Below the pieces are notes generated by a model, which did not search any database, was not told where the DNA came from, and saw only the letters and a list, made by a program, of their open reading frames with translations. Position numbers and translations under genes: made by a program. 64,000 nucleotides of DNA, taken from the NCBI RefSeq assembly GCF_023757625.1, contig NZ_JALGBZ010000008.1:32467-96466 (forward strand), given 5' to 3'. Origin of the DNA: Halomonas sp. S3-1-1 (GTDB lineage Bacteria > Pseudomonadota > Gammaproteobacteria > Pseudomonadales > Halomonadaceae). Shown here one piece after another: positions 55,034 through 63,830 of the stretch; position 1 is the stretch's first letter, and the number at the start of each line of letters is the position of its first letter.

Positions 55034-56449
55034 ATGACCAGGGCTTACCACACCCAGGTAGGGAGCCGTCGCTACGGCTTTTCGAATCTGGCCGAGCTGA
55101 TGGCCAAGGCCACGCCGGCCCGCTCCGGCGACCGGCTGGCCGGCGTCATGGCCGAAAGCGCCGAGGAGCGCGTGGTCGCCCAGATGGTGCTGGCCGAGCT
55201 TCCGCTTTCCACCTTTCTCAACGACGCGCTGGTGCCCTACGAGGACGACGAGATCACCCGGCTGATCATCGACGATCACGACGCCGGCGCCTTCGCGCCG
55301 ATCAGCCACCTGACGGTAGGCGATTTTCGTAACTGGCTGTTATCGGATCAGGCCACGCCCGAGGTGCTGCAAAGCGTGCGCGCCGGCATCACCCCGGAAA
55401 TGACCGCTGCGGTGAGCAAGCTGATGCGCAACCAGGATCTGATTCTGGTGGCCAAAAAATGCCGCGTCGTCACCGCCTTTCGCAATACCATCGGCCTGGG
55501 GGGGCGGCTCTCCACTCGCCTTCAGCCCAATCACCCGACCGACGATGTCACCGGGATCGCGGCCAGCATCCTCGACGGGCTTTTGTACGGCAGCGGCGAC
55601 GCGGTGATCGGCATCAACCCGGCCACCGACAACGTCGCCCAGAGCGTGAAGCTGATGCGCCTGATGGACGAGGTGATTCAGAAATACGAGATTCCCACTC
55701 AGTCCTGCGTGCTCACCCACGTGACCAATACGCTGGAGGCGATCGAGCAGGGCGCGCCGGTGGATCTCGTCTTTCAGTCGATCGGCGGCACCGAGGCGAC
55801 CAACAAGAGCTTCGGCTTCGATCTCGCCACCCTGGCCGAGGCCGAGGCCGCGGCGCAGTCGCTCAACCGCGGCACGGTCGGGCGTAACGTCATGTATTTC
55901 GAGACCGGCCAGGGGAGCGCGCTCTCTGCCGATGCCCATCATGGCCTCGACCAGCAGACCTGCGAGGCACGCGCCTACGCCGTGGCGCGCAAGTTCAACC
56001 CGCTGTTGGTCAATACCGTGGTTGGCTTCATCGGCCCGGAGTATCTGTTCGACGGCAAGGAGATCATCCGCGCCGGGCTCGAGGATCACTTCTGCGGCAA
56101 GCTCCTGGGCGTGCCCATGGGGTGCGACGTCTGCTACACCAACCACGCCCAGGCCGACCAGAACGACATGGACAACCTGCTCACGCTTTTGGGCGTGGCC
56201 GGCTGCAACTTCGTGATGGGCATTCCAGGCTCCGACGACATCATGCTCAACTACCAGACCACCTCGTTTCACGATGCGCTCTACGCCCGCCGGGCGCTGG
56301 GTCTCAAGGCCGCACCCGAGTTCGAGCAGTGGCTCGCGCGCATGCAGATTTTCGACGATATAGACACCCACCGGCTGAGCGAGCACGTCCCGAGGGCCTT
56401 CGCGCAAAGCCTGCGCCACCTGCCCGGGGAGGCAAGCCATGAGCAGTGA
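55034..56449 (+). CDS. eutB: Ethanolamine ammonia-lyase large subunit EutB
   Basis: A 471-residue subunit of the adenosylcobalamin-dependent lyase that converts ethanolamine to acetaldehyde and ammonia. Segments typical of EutB are present: RNTIGLGGRLSTRLQPNHPTDD, the substrate-binding region INPATDNVAQ, YFETGQGSALSADAHHG, and PMGCDVCYTNHAQADQNDMD. It overlaps eutC by 11 bp. AGGGGGC precedes the ATG. No microcompartment, EutA or acetaldehyde dehydrogenase gene is in the window, so this looks like the simple nitrogen-scavenging type. Confidence 0.96.
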   Translation: MTRAYHTQVGSRRYGFSNLAELMAKATPARSGDRLAGVMAESAEERVVAQMVLAELPLSTFLNDALVPYEDDEITRLIIDDHDAGAFAPISHLTVGDFRNWLLSDQATPEVLQSVRAGITPEMTAAVSKLMRNQDLILVAKKCRVVTAFRNTIGLGGRLSTRLQPNHPTDDVTGIAASILDGLLYGSGDAVIGINPATDNVAQSVKLMRLMDEVIQKYEIPTQSCVLTHVTNTLEAIEQGAPVDLVFQSIGGTEATNKSFGFDLATLAEAEAAAQSLNRGTVGRNVMYFETGQGSALSADAHHGLDQQTCEARAYAVARKFNPLLVNTVVGFIGPEYLFDGKEIIRAGLEDHFCGKLLGVPMGCDVCYTNHAQADQNDMDNLLTLLGVAGCNFVMGIPGSDDIMLNYQTTSFHDALYARRALGLKAAPEFEQWLARMQIFDDIDTHRLSEHVPRAFAQSLRHLPGEASHEQ

Positions 56450-57302
56450 TCACACTCCCATGTCCTCCAGGAATGCCTCCAATGAAAGCCGCGACGCCGG
56501 CGTAGTGGACAACCCCTGGGCCACGCTTCGTGCCTTCACCGATGCCCGCATCGGCCTCGGCCGCGCCGGGGTGAGTCTGCCCACCCATAAACTGCTGGAG
56601 TTTCAGCTCGCCCACGCCCAGGCCCAGGATGCGGTGCACTGCCCGCTGGATATCGAAGCGCTGACGGCGTCGCTTGACGAGGCGCTTGAGCTCGACACCG
56701 CGCCGCTTGCGCTAAAAAGCCGGGCGACGGATCGTGCCACCTACCTCCAGCGTCCGGATTACGGCCGCCGGTTGAGCGACGAGGATCGCGAGCGCCTCGA
56801 AGCGCAGGCGGACAACACCGAACCCAGCGACCTGGCCATCGTCATCGTCGACGGCCTCTCGGCGCTGGCGGTGCAGCAAAACAGCGCGCCCTTTCTGACG
56901 GCGCTCGACCAGGCCCTGGCGAAGGATACAAACGACTGGCGCTTGGCGCCGGTCACCATCGTCGAGCAGGGGCGCGTGGCCATTGGCGACGAGATTGGCG
57001 CGCTGTTGAACGCCCGCGCGGTGCTGGTGATGATCGGCGAGCGGCCCGGGCTCAGCTCGCCGGACAGTTTGGGGCTCTACATGACCTGGGCGCCGGAGGT
57101 GGGGCTCAGAGACGATCGGCGCAACTGTATCTCCAACGTGCGCCCGGCGGGGCTCGACGTCGATCAGGCGGCGCGCAAACTCCTGCTGCTGCTCAAGGAG
57201 GCGCGCGAGCGACAGCTTTCCGGGGTCAAACTCAAGGATCGAAGCGAAGACGACGTGGTCGAGGGCATCGGCTCGACGCGTAATTTCCTCGTCGCCGACT
57301 GA
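56439..57302 (+). CDS. eutC: Ethanolamine ammonia-lyase small subunit EutC
   Basis: A 287-residue small subunit that completes the B12 site with EutB. Family segments are DARIGLGRAGVSLPTHKLLEFQLAHAQAQDAV, YLQRPDYGRRL, IVDGLSALAVQQ, GEIGALLNAR-like (GDEIGALLNARAVLVMIGERPGLSSPDSLG) and DDRRNCISNVRPAGL. The N-terminal ~30 residues are variable. The ATG lies inside the end of eutB with GGGGAGG before it, in keeping with coupled translation of the two subunits. Confidence 0.95.
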   Translation: MSSDHTPMSSRNASNESRDAGVVDNPWATLRAFTDARIGLGRAGVSLPTHKLLEFQLAHAQAQDAVHCPLDIEALTASLDEALELDTAPLALKSRATDRATYLQRPDYGRRLSDEDRERLEAQADNTEPSDLAIVIVDGLSALAVQQNSAPFLTALDQALAKDTNDWRLAPVTIVEQGRVAIGDEIGALLNARAVLVMIGERPGLSSPDSLGLYMTWAPEVGLRDDRRNCISNVRPAGLDVDQAARKLLLLLKEARERQLSGVKLKDRSEDDVVEGIGSTRNFLVAD

Positions 57303-57371
57303 GGGGCCCAAGCGCTTTACACCGCGCGCGCCACGGGCTAAAACGGGGCGTGATCTGACGAGGAGAGCGTT

Positions 57372-58121
57372 ATGTTGACAGACGAACCCGATGACGGCCG
57401 CCACCAGGACGCGGTGACGCTGCCGCACCTGGTGGTCTTTACCGGCTCCGGCATCAGCGTCGAAAGCGGCATCAAGACCTTTCGCGCCAGCGACGGCCTC
57501 TGGGAGGAGCACCCGGTCGAGCAGGTGGCCACGTTCGATGGCTTTCGCGCTGACCCCGAGCGCGTGCTCACCTTCTACAACCAGCGCCGAGCGCAGATTC
57601 GCCGGGCCCAACCCAATGCGGCGCACAAGGCGCTTGCCGCGCTCGAGCAGGAAGGCTTTCGCGTTTCGATCATCACCCAGAACATCGACGATCTGCACGA
57701 GCGGGCGGGCTCGCGCAGCGTGCTCCACCTTCACGGCGAAATACTCAAAGCACGCTCCAGCGTCGATGCGAGCCTTCGCTACCCGGTGTCCGGCGATATC
57801 GCCCTCGGCGACGTCTGCGACAAGGGTAGCCAACTGCGCCCGGACGTGGTCTGGTTCGGCGAGTCGGTGCCGCTGTTCGAGCAGGCCTGCGCGCTTGCAA
57901 GCCAGGCGGACTTCTTTCTGGTGGTGGGTACCTCACTGGCGGTGATGCCCGCCGCCTCGCTTTTGTCCTATATCGGAGTCGACACACCCTGCGCGCTGAT
58001 CGACCCGGACGCCGATGCGCTTAGCCCACCCGGGGTGCGGGCGATCAACACCACCGCCGGGGAAGGGATGCCGGCGCTGGTCGAGCGCTGGCGCGGCCAG
58101 AAAAATTTCGAGCCTGGCTGA
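57372..58121 (+). CDS. cobB: Sirtuin-family NAD-dependent protein deacylase (CobB-like)
   Basis: A 249-residue sirtuin with FTGSGISVESGIKTFR (NAD binding), TQNIDDLHERAG at about 102-113 and catalytic His121 in HLHGE. The Tyr69-x-x-Arg72 pair (YNQR) matches the class III signature linked to removal of acidic acyl groups such as succinyl. The zinc-binding cysteines are absent: only one Cys lies in the segment before RPDVVWFGE. GSGIS in place of GAGIS is a mild change. GAGGAGAG precedes the ATG. It lies 69 bp after eutC. Confidence 0.9.
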   Translation: MLTDEPDDGRHQDAVTLPHLVVFTGSGISVESGIKTFRASDGLWEEHPVEQVATFDGFRADPERVLTFYNQRRAQIRRAQPNAAHKALAALEQEGFRVSIITQNIDDLHERAGSRSVLHLHGEILKARSSVDASLRYPVSGDIALGDVCDKGSQLRPDVVWFGESVPLFEQACALASQADFFLVVGTSLAVMPAASLLSYIGVDTPCALIDPDADALSPPGVRAINTTAGEGMPALVERWRGQKNFEPG

Positions 58122-58216
58122 GTCGTTATCGCCACCGTCATACTGAATGGCCGGTATTCGTGGCAAAATGGGACCGGGCTGATGGCGATTGGTTAAAGGA
58201 AACGAGGAATAAATGC

Positions 58217-59254
58217 ATGAGGGATGACACCATGGACGTCGAGGTGCTGGATCACGCCGAGCGCGCGCGCTTCACTTTGGCGCCGTCCTTGACGACGCGA
58301 ACGCTGGCGCCGGCACAGATTCCCGTCATCGACCTTGGCCCACTGCTCGATCGCAGCGACCCGATGGGCGTCGCCAACGCCATTGGCGAGGCGTGTGAGC
58401 GAACCGGCTTTTTTTACGTTCACGGGCACGGGATCGGCCCCGAGCTCATCGAGCAGGCGTTTGCCATGGCCGCCGGTTTCTTTGCGCGCCCTTTCGCGGA
58501 AAAAGACGCCCTCAATATCGTCGGCTCGGGGCTCTCCCTGCGCGGCTACACGCCACTGTTTGGTGAGAACGTCGACCCTGGCAAAAGTCGCGACTTGAAA
58601 GAGAGCTTCGATCTGGGCCTCGATGAGGCCGAGGTCTCGCCATTTTTTGGTCCCAACCGGATGCCGGCCAGGCCAGAGGCGTTCCAGGCGGTGTTCGAGC
58701 GCTACTACGCCGAGATGCTGGCGCTTGGGCATCGTCTGATGGGCGCCATTGCACTGAGTCTCGGGCTAGCGGAAGATTACTTTGCTCCGCGCCAGAGACG
58801 GCCGGTGGCGATTCAGCGGCTGCTGCACTACCCCTGCCAGGCCGGCACGATCGAAGAAGAAGAGATCGGTATCGGAGCCCATACCGACTACGGGCTGTTG
58901 ACCATTCTGGCGCAGGACGCCGTGGGCGGTCTGCAGATTCGCCACCGCGATGGCGGTTGGATCAGCGCGCCGCCCATCGAGGGCGCCTTCGTGATCAATA
59001 TCGGCGATATCGTGCAGACCCTCACCAATGATCGCTACGTGTCGACGCTGCATCGGGTGGTCAATACCAGCGGCCGGCAGCGATACTCGCTGCCGTTCTT
59101 CTTCGATCTCGACTACGATGCCGTGGTCGAGGTGCTGCCGAGCTGTACCAGTGAAAGCGCCCCGCCGCGCTACGCCCCTTACTCTAGCGGCGCGCACAAG
59201 TTTTCCCGTTACGCCGCAAGCTATGCCCATCTGCGTGACGTTCAGAGCGTGTGA
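58217..59254 (+). CDS. Isopenicillin-N-synthase-like 2-oxoglutarate/Fe(II) oxygenase
   Basis: A protein of 345 residues. The DIOX_N segment IPVIDLGPLLDRSD is near residue 35. The iron ligands are His222 and Asp224 (GAHTDYG) and His279 (STLHRVV), and Arg289-Tyr-Ser291 would bind the 2-oxoglutarate carboxylate. Bacterial members oxidise varied small molecules; the substrate is unknown. The ATG at 58217 is chosen for its GAGGA site eight bases before; frames upstream lack homology. No biosynthetic partners are nearby. Confidence 0.88.
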   Translation: MRDDTMDVEVLDHAERARFTLAPSLTTRTLAPAQIPVIDLGPLLDRSDPMGVANAIGEACERTGFFYVHGHGIGPELIEQAFAMAAGFFARPFAEKDALNIVGSGLSLRGYTPLFGENVDPGKSRDLKESFDLGLDEAEVSPFFGPNRMPARPEAFQAVFERYYAEMLALGHRLMGAIALSLGLAEDYFAPRQRRPVAIQRLLHYPCQAGTIEEEEIGIGAHTDYGLLTILAQDAVGGLQIRHRDGGWISAPPIEGAFVINIGDIVQTLTNDRYVSTLHRVVNTSGRQRYSLPFFFDLDYDAVVEVLPSCTSESAPPRYAPYSSGAHKFSRYAASYAHLRDVQSV

Positions 59255-59377
59255 CCCCCGTCAGAGTAAGCTCGATATGCTGGCGCCGACAGAAAAACGT
59301 CGAGCCGCGTGAGCGGTTGATGCCAGCGGATTCGTCACGCGATCGGCGCTGCTTTATACTCGGCGCCCTTTGATCGA

Positions 59378-60130
59378 ATGGGTGCGCCGATGTCCGCTTT
59401 TGATACGTCCTCTGAACCGGATTCGCTTGCCGAGCGTGCGCCGCGGCGCGAATTCAAAGCGCGCGGCAGCTTCGTGATTCGCTGTGAAGGGTGCAACCTA
59501 CCCAAACTCAACTGCCTCTGCCCTTACAAGGTGGGCGTGGAGAGCCACGCCCAGGTATGGCTTTTGACCCACTCGCTCGAGCACTTGAAACCCACCAATA
59601 CCGGGCGGCTGATCGGGGACGTGCTGAGTGAAACTCGCGTCTTCACCTGGGCGCGCACCGCGCTCGACCCCGAGCTCGAAGCACTATTGCAGGATGCGCG
59701 CTACGCGCCGTTTCTAATCTTTCCCGACGACCAGCCGGACTACGCCGAGCGCGTGGTGGGCATCGATGCGGTACACGCGGCGAAGGCGAACGACCGGGTT
59801 CCGGTCTACGTGATTCTCGACGGCACTTGGCGCCAGGCGCGGCGCATGTTTCGCAAAAGCCCGTATCTGGATGGCCTGCCGGTGCTGCCGCTTCACACCG
59901 AGCGTGAAACCCGCTACCGCCTTAGAAAGCCCGCCTCGAAAGCGCACCTATGCACGGCCGAAGTCGCCACCGAGCTTCTGCGTCAGGGCGGCGATATTGA
60001 TGCGGCAAATGTGCTCGACGACTACTTCGACGTGTTCAACGAAAGCTACGCGGCGAGCCGTTTCTATCGCAAAATCGACGCGCCCACCCCGGCAATGGAG
60101 CGGCTATTGGCCAAACGGGCGGGCGTTTAA
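59378..60130 (+). CDS. DTW-domain tRNA-uridine aminocarboxypropyltransferase
   Basis: A 250-residue DTW-domain protein (TapT/YfiP-like), which forms acp3U on tRNA from SAM. The N-terminal cysteine cluster CEGCNLPKLNCLC is present, LTHSLEHLKPTNTGRL follows, and the signature DGTW is at about residues 148-151, with KSPYLDGLPVLPL after it. The first ATG is used; a second ATG four codons later is equally possible, since neither has a good ribosome site. It is convergent with the EamA gene. Confidence 0.88.
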   Translation: MGAPMSAFDTSSEPDSLAERAPRREFKARGSFVIRCEGCNLPKLNCLCPYKVGVESHAQVWLLTHSLEHLKPTNTGRLIGDVLSETRVFTWARTALDPELEALLQDARYAPFLIFPDDQPDYAERVVGIDAVHAAKANDRVPVYVILDGTWRQARRMFRKSPYLDGLPVLPLHTERETRYRLRKPASKAHLCTAEVATELLRQGGDIDAANVLDDYFDVFNESYAASRFYRKIDAPTPAMERLLAKRAGV

Positions 60131-60146
60131 AGGACCTGGGCTGGTG

Positions 60147-61052
60147 TCAGGCGCTGGCCTGAGCCGGCAGCCAGCGGCGCAGCACCTTGCGTACCCAGTA
60201 CCAGCGGTTGATCAGAAGCGCCAAAAAGATCAGAGCGCAGCCCGACAGCTGTAGCGGGGTCATGCTTTCACCAAACCACCAGGCGGCGATCAGCGCGGTC
60301 CACACCGCTTCGAGCATCAGGATGACCGAGGCATGGCTCGGCGTCGTCATGCCTTGCGCCTTGATCTGCAGGAAGTAGCGAAGCGAGCTTGCCAGCACCA
60401 CGCTTGCCAGAAACCAGCCCAGAATCGGCGTACTCAGCGCCATGGGCTGGCGCTCGAAAGCAAACGACACGAGCGTCAGCACCGCGCCCACCGCCAGAAG
60501 CTGTAGCATGGTCAGCGGAAGTGCCGCGACGTTGCGCACCACCCGCGTATTGACGTTGATCAGCAGCGCAAAGCAGAGCGCGGCGCACACCATCAAAAGC
60601 TGGCTGGGCTCGATACGAAAGCCCGCGTTGAGCGACAAAAGCCCAAAGCCCGCCAGCGCCACGGGCAGGGCGATCCAGGTCGTGCGTGGGGGCGTATCGC
60701 CAAACAGTATGCCTAGCACCGGTACCATCAGAATTCCCAGACTCGTAATGAAGGCGCTTTCGCCCAGGTGCGAGGAAACGCTGAGTCCCATAATCCAGAA
60801 ACCGGTCGCCAGGCTGAACAGCAGCCCGACGAACAGGCTTCGCCGCACCCGGCGAGCGGGCAAGCGCGAAAGCGAAGGCCAGGCAAAGCCCAGAAGGATC
60901 AGCCCGGCCAGCAGAAAGCGACTGCCGATGAACAAAAGCGGCGGCATGCCGGCAAGCGCTTCTCTGGAAAAGATCCAGCCGCCGGCGGCCATCAGCGTCA
61001 CCAGCAAGAGCAGGGCATCCGCCTGCCAGGGCGCACGCTCGATTCGGTTCAC
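60147..61052 (-). CDS. EamA-family (DMT) exporter
   Basis: A 301-residue membrane protein with ten hydrophobic helices in two repeated EamA domains (FIGSRFLLAGLILLG in the first, HASVILMLEAVWTALIAAW in the second). It probably exports metabolites such as amino acids; the substrate is unknown. The start is a GTG that overlaps the stop of the TraB-family gene (GTGA at 61049-61052), so its translation depends on that gene. Confidence 0.9.
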   Translation of the reverse strand: MNRIERAPWQADALLLLVTLMAAGGWIFSREALAGMPPLLFIGSRFLLAGLILLGFAWPSLSRLPARRVRRSLFVGLLFSLATGFWIMGLSVSSHLGESAFITSLGILMVPVLGILFGDTPPRTTWIALPVALAGFGLLSLNAGFRIEPSQLLMVCAALCFALLINVNTRVVRNVAALPLTMLQLLAVGAVLTLVSFAFERQPMALSTPILGWFLASVVLASSLRYFLQIKAQGMTTPSHASVILMLEAVWTALIAAWWFGESMTPLQLSGCALIFLALLINRWYWVRKVLRRWLPAQASA

Positions 61053-62299
61053 GCCGCGCTTCCAAACAGCGCTCCGGCGATTCTAAAGCCTGCCACCCAG
61101 GTACCCACCGCCGAGCCGAGCGTAGCCAGAATGAACACCAGCAGCGTGCGCGAGACGCGGTTTTTCCACCAGCCGCTGAGTTGGGTGACATCGTGTCTAA
61201 GCGAGGAGAAGTCGCGCACCTTGGGCTTTCGCATGTAAAGCTCGACGCCGGCGGCCACGAACCCGGCGCCGATGGTCGGGTTGAGCGAGGTCAGCGGGGC
61301 GGCGAAGAAGGTCGAAATCACCGTCACCGGGTGGGCCAGCGCCACGATCGTCGCGCCGCCGGACAGGATGCCGTTGATCAAGAACCACTCCAGCACCAGC
61401 TGCCAGCCAAGCTCGGTGTTGCGTGAAAAGCCGATCGCAAAGCCGGTGATGACCAGCGCGGTGATCAGCCAAGGCAGCGCCTTCCAGAGCTTCGACGGCG
61501 GCGGCGTATGTTCGAGCGCCTCGCGCTCGGTGGTCGGGTTCTCCGGCAGCGGCGCCTCGAGATGCTCGGCGGTGCCTTTCAGGTGTCCGGCGCCGAGTAC
61601 CACCAGCACGTTTTTATAACGCCCGGGCGGGGCTTGCTCGGCAAGGCGCAGCGCCATGTAGCGGTCGCGTTCGCGAATGAGCGGCGTGTAAAGGCTTTCC
61701 GACTCACTGGCGAACTCGCTGAAAGTCGCCTCCAGCATGTCGCCCTCCTTGAGCTTTTCGATCTCCTCCTTCGAGACGTCCTGGCGCGACATGACGCTGC
61801 CGATCAGCCCGGTGAAAAGCGACATGCGCTGCCACCAGGGCACGTTGCGATAGATGCGCTTGAGCGTCACGCCGACGTCGCGGTCGATCATCAAAAGCGG
61901 CAGGGCGTGGGTCTGGCTTGCCTCCACTGCAGCGCGCATCTCGGCGCCGGGCTGAATGCCGGACTGCTCGGCGATGCGCTGCTGAAACGCGCCGAGGGCC
62001 AGGCTCGCCGCCACCATGCCCGCCTTGCCCTGCTTGAAGACCTGAAAAAGATCCTGCTCGCCCATGGCGTCCGGGTTGGTCATGCTGTGGTGGCGGGCGT
62101 CGCAAAGCTCGATGGCCACGGCGTCGAAGGCGCCGCTGTCGAGGAGTCGCGTCACGTCATCGGCGCTTTGGGCCGACACGTGGGCGGTGCCCAGCAATGT
62201 ATAGCGGGTGCCTTCGATCTCGATGGCCTTGAGCGGGCCGCTGGTCGCGGGCAGCGTCTCGAACTCGCGGCTTGGCGGGGTGGGAGCGTCGTGCGTCAT
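61049..62299 (-). CDS. TraB/PrgY-family membrane protein
   Basis: A 416-residue protein with an N-terminal TraB domain (LLGTAHVSAQSADDV with the conserved GTAH near residue 36, VAIELCDARHHSM with the second conserved Glu, and ERDRYMALRL plus VLGAGHLKG) and four or so C-terminal membrane helices (from about residue 280). The TraB fold is related to Tiki/GumN proteases; PrgY limits pheromone activity in enterococci, and bacterial chromosomal members are otherwise uncharacterised. It lies 37 bp after trkH and overlaps the EamA gene. Confidence 0.88.
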   Translation of the reverse strand: MTHDAPTPPSREFETLPATSGPLKAIEIEGTRYTLLGTAHVSAQSADDVTRLLDSGAFDAVAIELCDARHHSMTNPDAMGEQDLFQVFKQGKAGMVAASLALGAFQQRIAEQSGIQPGAEMRAAVEASQTHALPLLMIDRDVGVTLKRIYRNVPWWQRMSLFTGLIGSVMSRQDVSKEEIEKLKEGDMLEATFSEFASESESLYTPLIRERDRYMALRLAEQAPPGRYKNVLVVLGAGHLKGTAEHLEAPLPENPTTEREALEHTPPPSKLWKALPWLITALVITGFAIGFSRNTELGWQLVLEWFLINGILSGGATIVALAHPVTVISTFFAAPLTSLNPTIGAGFVAAGVELYMRKPKVRDFSSLRHDVTQLSGWWKNRVSRTLLVFILATLGSAVGTWVAGFRIAGALFGSAA

Positions 62300-62336
62300 G
62301 GGTGTCTCGCTAACAAAAGGTGGCCCCCGGGCGGCG

Positions 62337-63785
62337 CTAGCGGCGCCAGAATGCGGGGGTAAATAGAACCAGTACGGTAAAGATTTCCAGGCGGCCCAGC
62401 AGCATCGCCACGACCAGAATCCACTTGGCGAGATTGGGCATGTCGCCGTAGTGTTCGCTGGCCTCGCCCAGCGCCGGGCCCAGATTGTTGAGCGCCGAGC
62501 CCACGGTGGACCAGGCGGTGATTTGATCCACCCCGGTGGCCATCACACCGACCAGCATCAAAAAGAACAGCATCACGTAGGCGGAGAAAAAGCCCCACAC
62601 GGCCTGGGCGATGCTGTCCGGCACGCTGACCTTGCCGACCTTCACCGCGATCACCGCGTTGGGGTGGATCAGGCGCATGACTTCGCGCATGCCCTGTTTC
62701 AAAATCAGGATGATGCGGATTACCTTCATGCCGCCGGCGGTGGAGCCGGAGCAGCCGCCGATGAAGGCGGCGACGAACAGCATGAACGGCAGCGCACCTG
62801 GCCAGGCGGAGAAATCCGCGACCGCAAAGCCCGCGGTGGTCGCCACAGACACCACCTCGAACAGCGCGTGGCGCAGGCTGTGCAGAGTGTCGTAGGCGTT
62901 GGTGAACCAGAGTGTGAAGGCGGCGATGAGCACCAGTCCCGCCAGAAACAGCATTAGAAAGCGCGCTTCGGGATCCTCGAAGTAGTGCAGCAGGCGCTTT
63001 TCTCGCCAGGCGATGAAGTGCAGGCTGAAGCTGAACGCCGAGATCAGCATGAAGGCCACGCAGATCAGCTCGATGGCCGGGCTATTGAAGTAGCCGATGC
63101 TGGCATCGTGGGTGGAGAAGCCGCCGATCGCGACGGTCGAAAAACTGTGGCCGAGGGCGTCGAACCAGCTCATGCCCGCCAGCATATAGGCTACCAAACA
63201 CGCCATGGTCAGCGTGGCGTAGATGTACCAGAGCGCCTTGGCGGTTTCGGTGATGCGCGGGGTGAGCTTGGAGTCCTTGAGCGGCCCGGGGATTTCGGTG
63301 CGGTAGAGCGCCATGCCGCCGACGCCCAACGTCGGCAAAATTGCCACCGCCAGCACCACGATCCCCATGCCGCCGAGCCACTGCAGCTGCTGGCGATAGT
63401 AGCGAATCGATTCCGGTAGAAAATCGATGCCGGTGATCACCGTGGCGCCCGTGGTGGTTAGCCCGGAGAACGACTCGAACACCGCATCGGTGAAGTGCAG
63501 CGCATCGGGGCCGAAGAGCATCAGTGGAATCGAGCCGAAAAACGCCAGCACCGTCCAGAACATCGCCGCGATGATGAAGCCGTCGCGAATGCGCAGCTCC
63601 TTGCGCGCGCGCCGGTTGGGCAGATACAGCAGCACGCCGGTGATCACGGTGATGGCGATGCCGCTGGCGAAGGCGTACCAGACACCGTCGCGAAACCAGA
63701 GCGATATCAGCATCGGGGGCAGCATGGTGAGGCTGAACAGCATCAAGAGCAGCCCTAGAATGCGTAAAATGACCCTCAGACTCAT
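62337..63785 (-). CDS. trkH: TrkH-type potassium uptake channel subunit
   Basis: A 482-residue membrane protein made of four M-P-M pore repeats. The pore signatures are visible: SGLTTTGATV, FSTVAIGGFSTHD, VVSVATTAGFAVADF and WSTVGSALNNLGPAL, each with the selectivity glycine, and GGCSGSTAGGMKVIRI precedes the last repeat. It mediates K+ uptake, important for osmotic balance in a halophile. It follows trkA by 45 bp and is likely co-transcribed with it. Confidence 0.95.
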   Translation of the reverse strand: MSLRVILRILGLLLMLFSLTMLPPMLISLWFRDGVWYAFASGIAITVITGVLLYLPNRRARKELRIRDGFIIAAMFWTVLAFFGSIPLMLFGPDALHFTDAVFESFSGLTTTGATVITGIDFLPESIRYYRQQLQWLGGMGIVVLAVAILPTLGVGGMALYRTEIPGPLKDSKLTPRITETAKALWYIYATLTMACLVAYMLAGMSWFDALGHSFSTVAIGGFSTHDASIGYFNSPAIELICVAFMLISAFSFSLHFIAWREKRLLHYFEDPEARFLMLFLAGLVLIAAFTLWFTNAYDTLHSLRHALFEVVSVATTAGFAVADFSAWPGALPFMLFVAAFIGGCSGSTAGGMKVIRIILILKQGMREVMRLIHPNAVIAVKVGKVSVPDSIAQAVWGFFSAYVMLFFLMLVGVMATGVDQITAWSTVGSALNNLGPALGEASEHYGDMPNLAKWILVVAMLLGRLEIFTVLVLFTPAFWRR

Positions 63786-63830
63786 GGAATCCCGCGGCTC
63801 CTGGCCAATGTTGTTAATAACATGGGGCGC

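Noticed and set aside
55340..57833. Long minus-strand open frames opposite eutB, eutC and cobB
   Set aside because: They mirror high-GC third-codon positions of well-identified genes and lack any recognisable domain.
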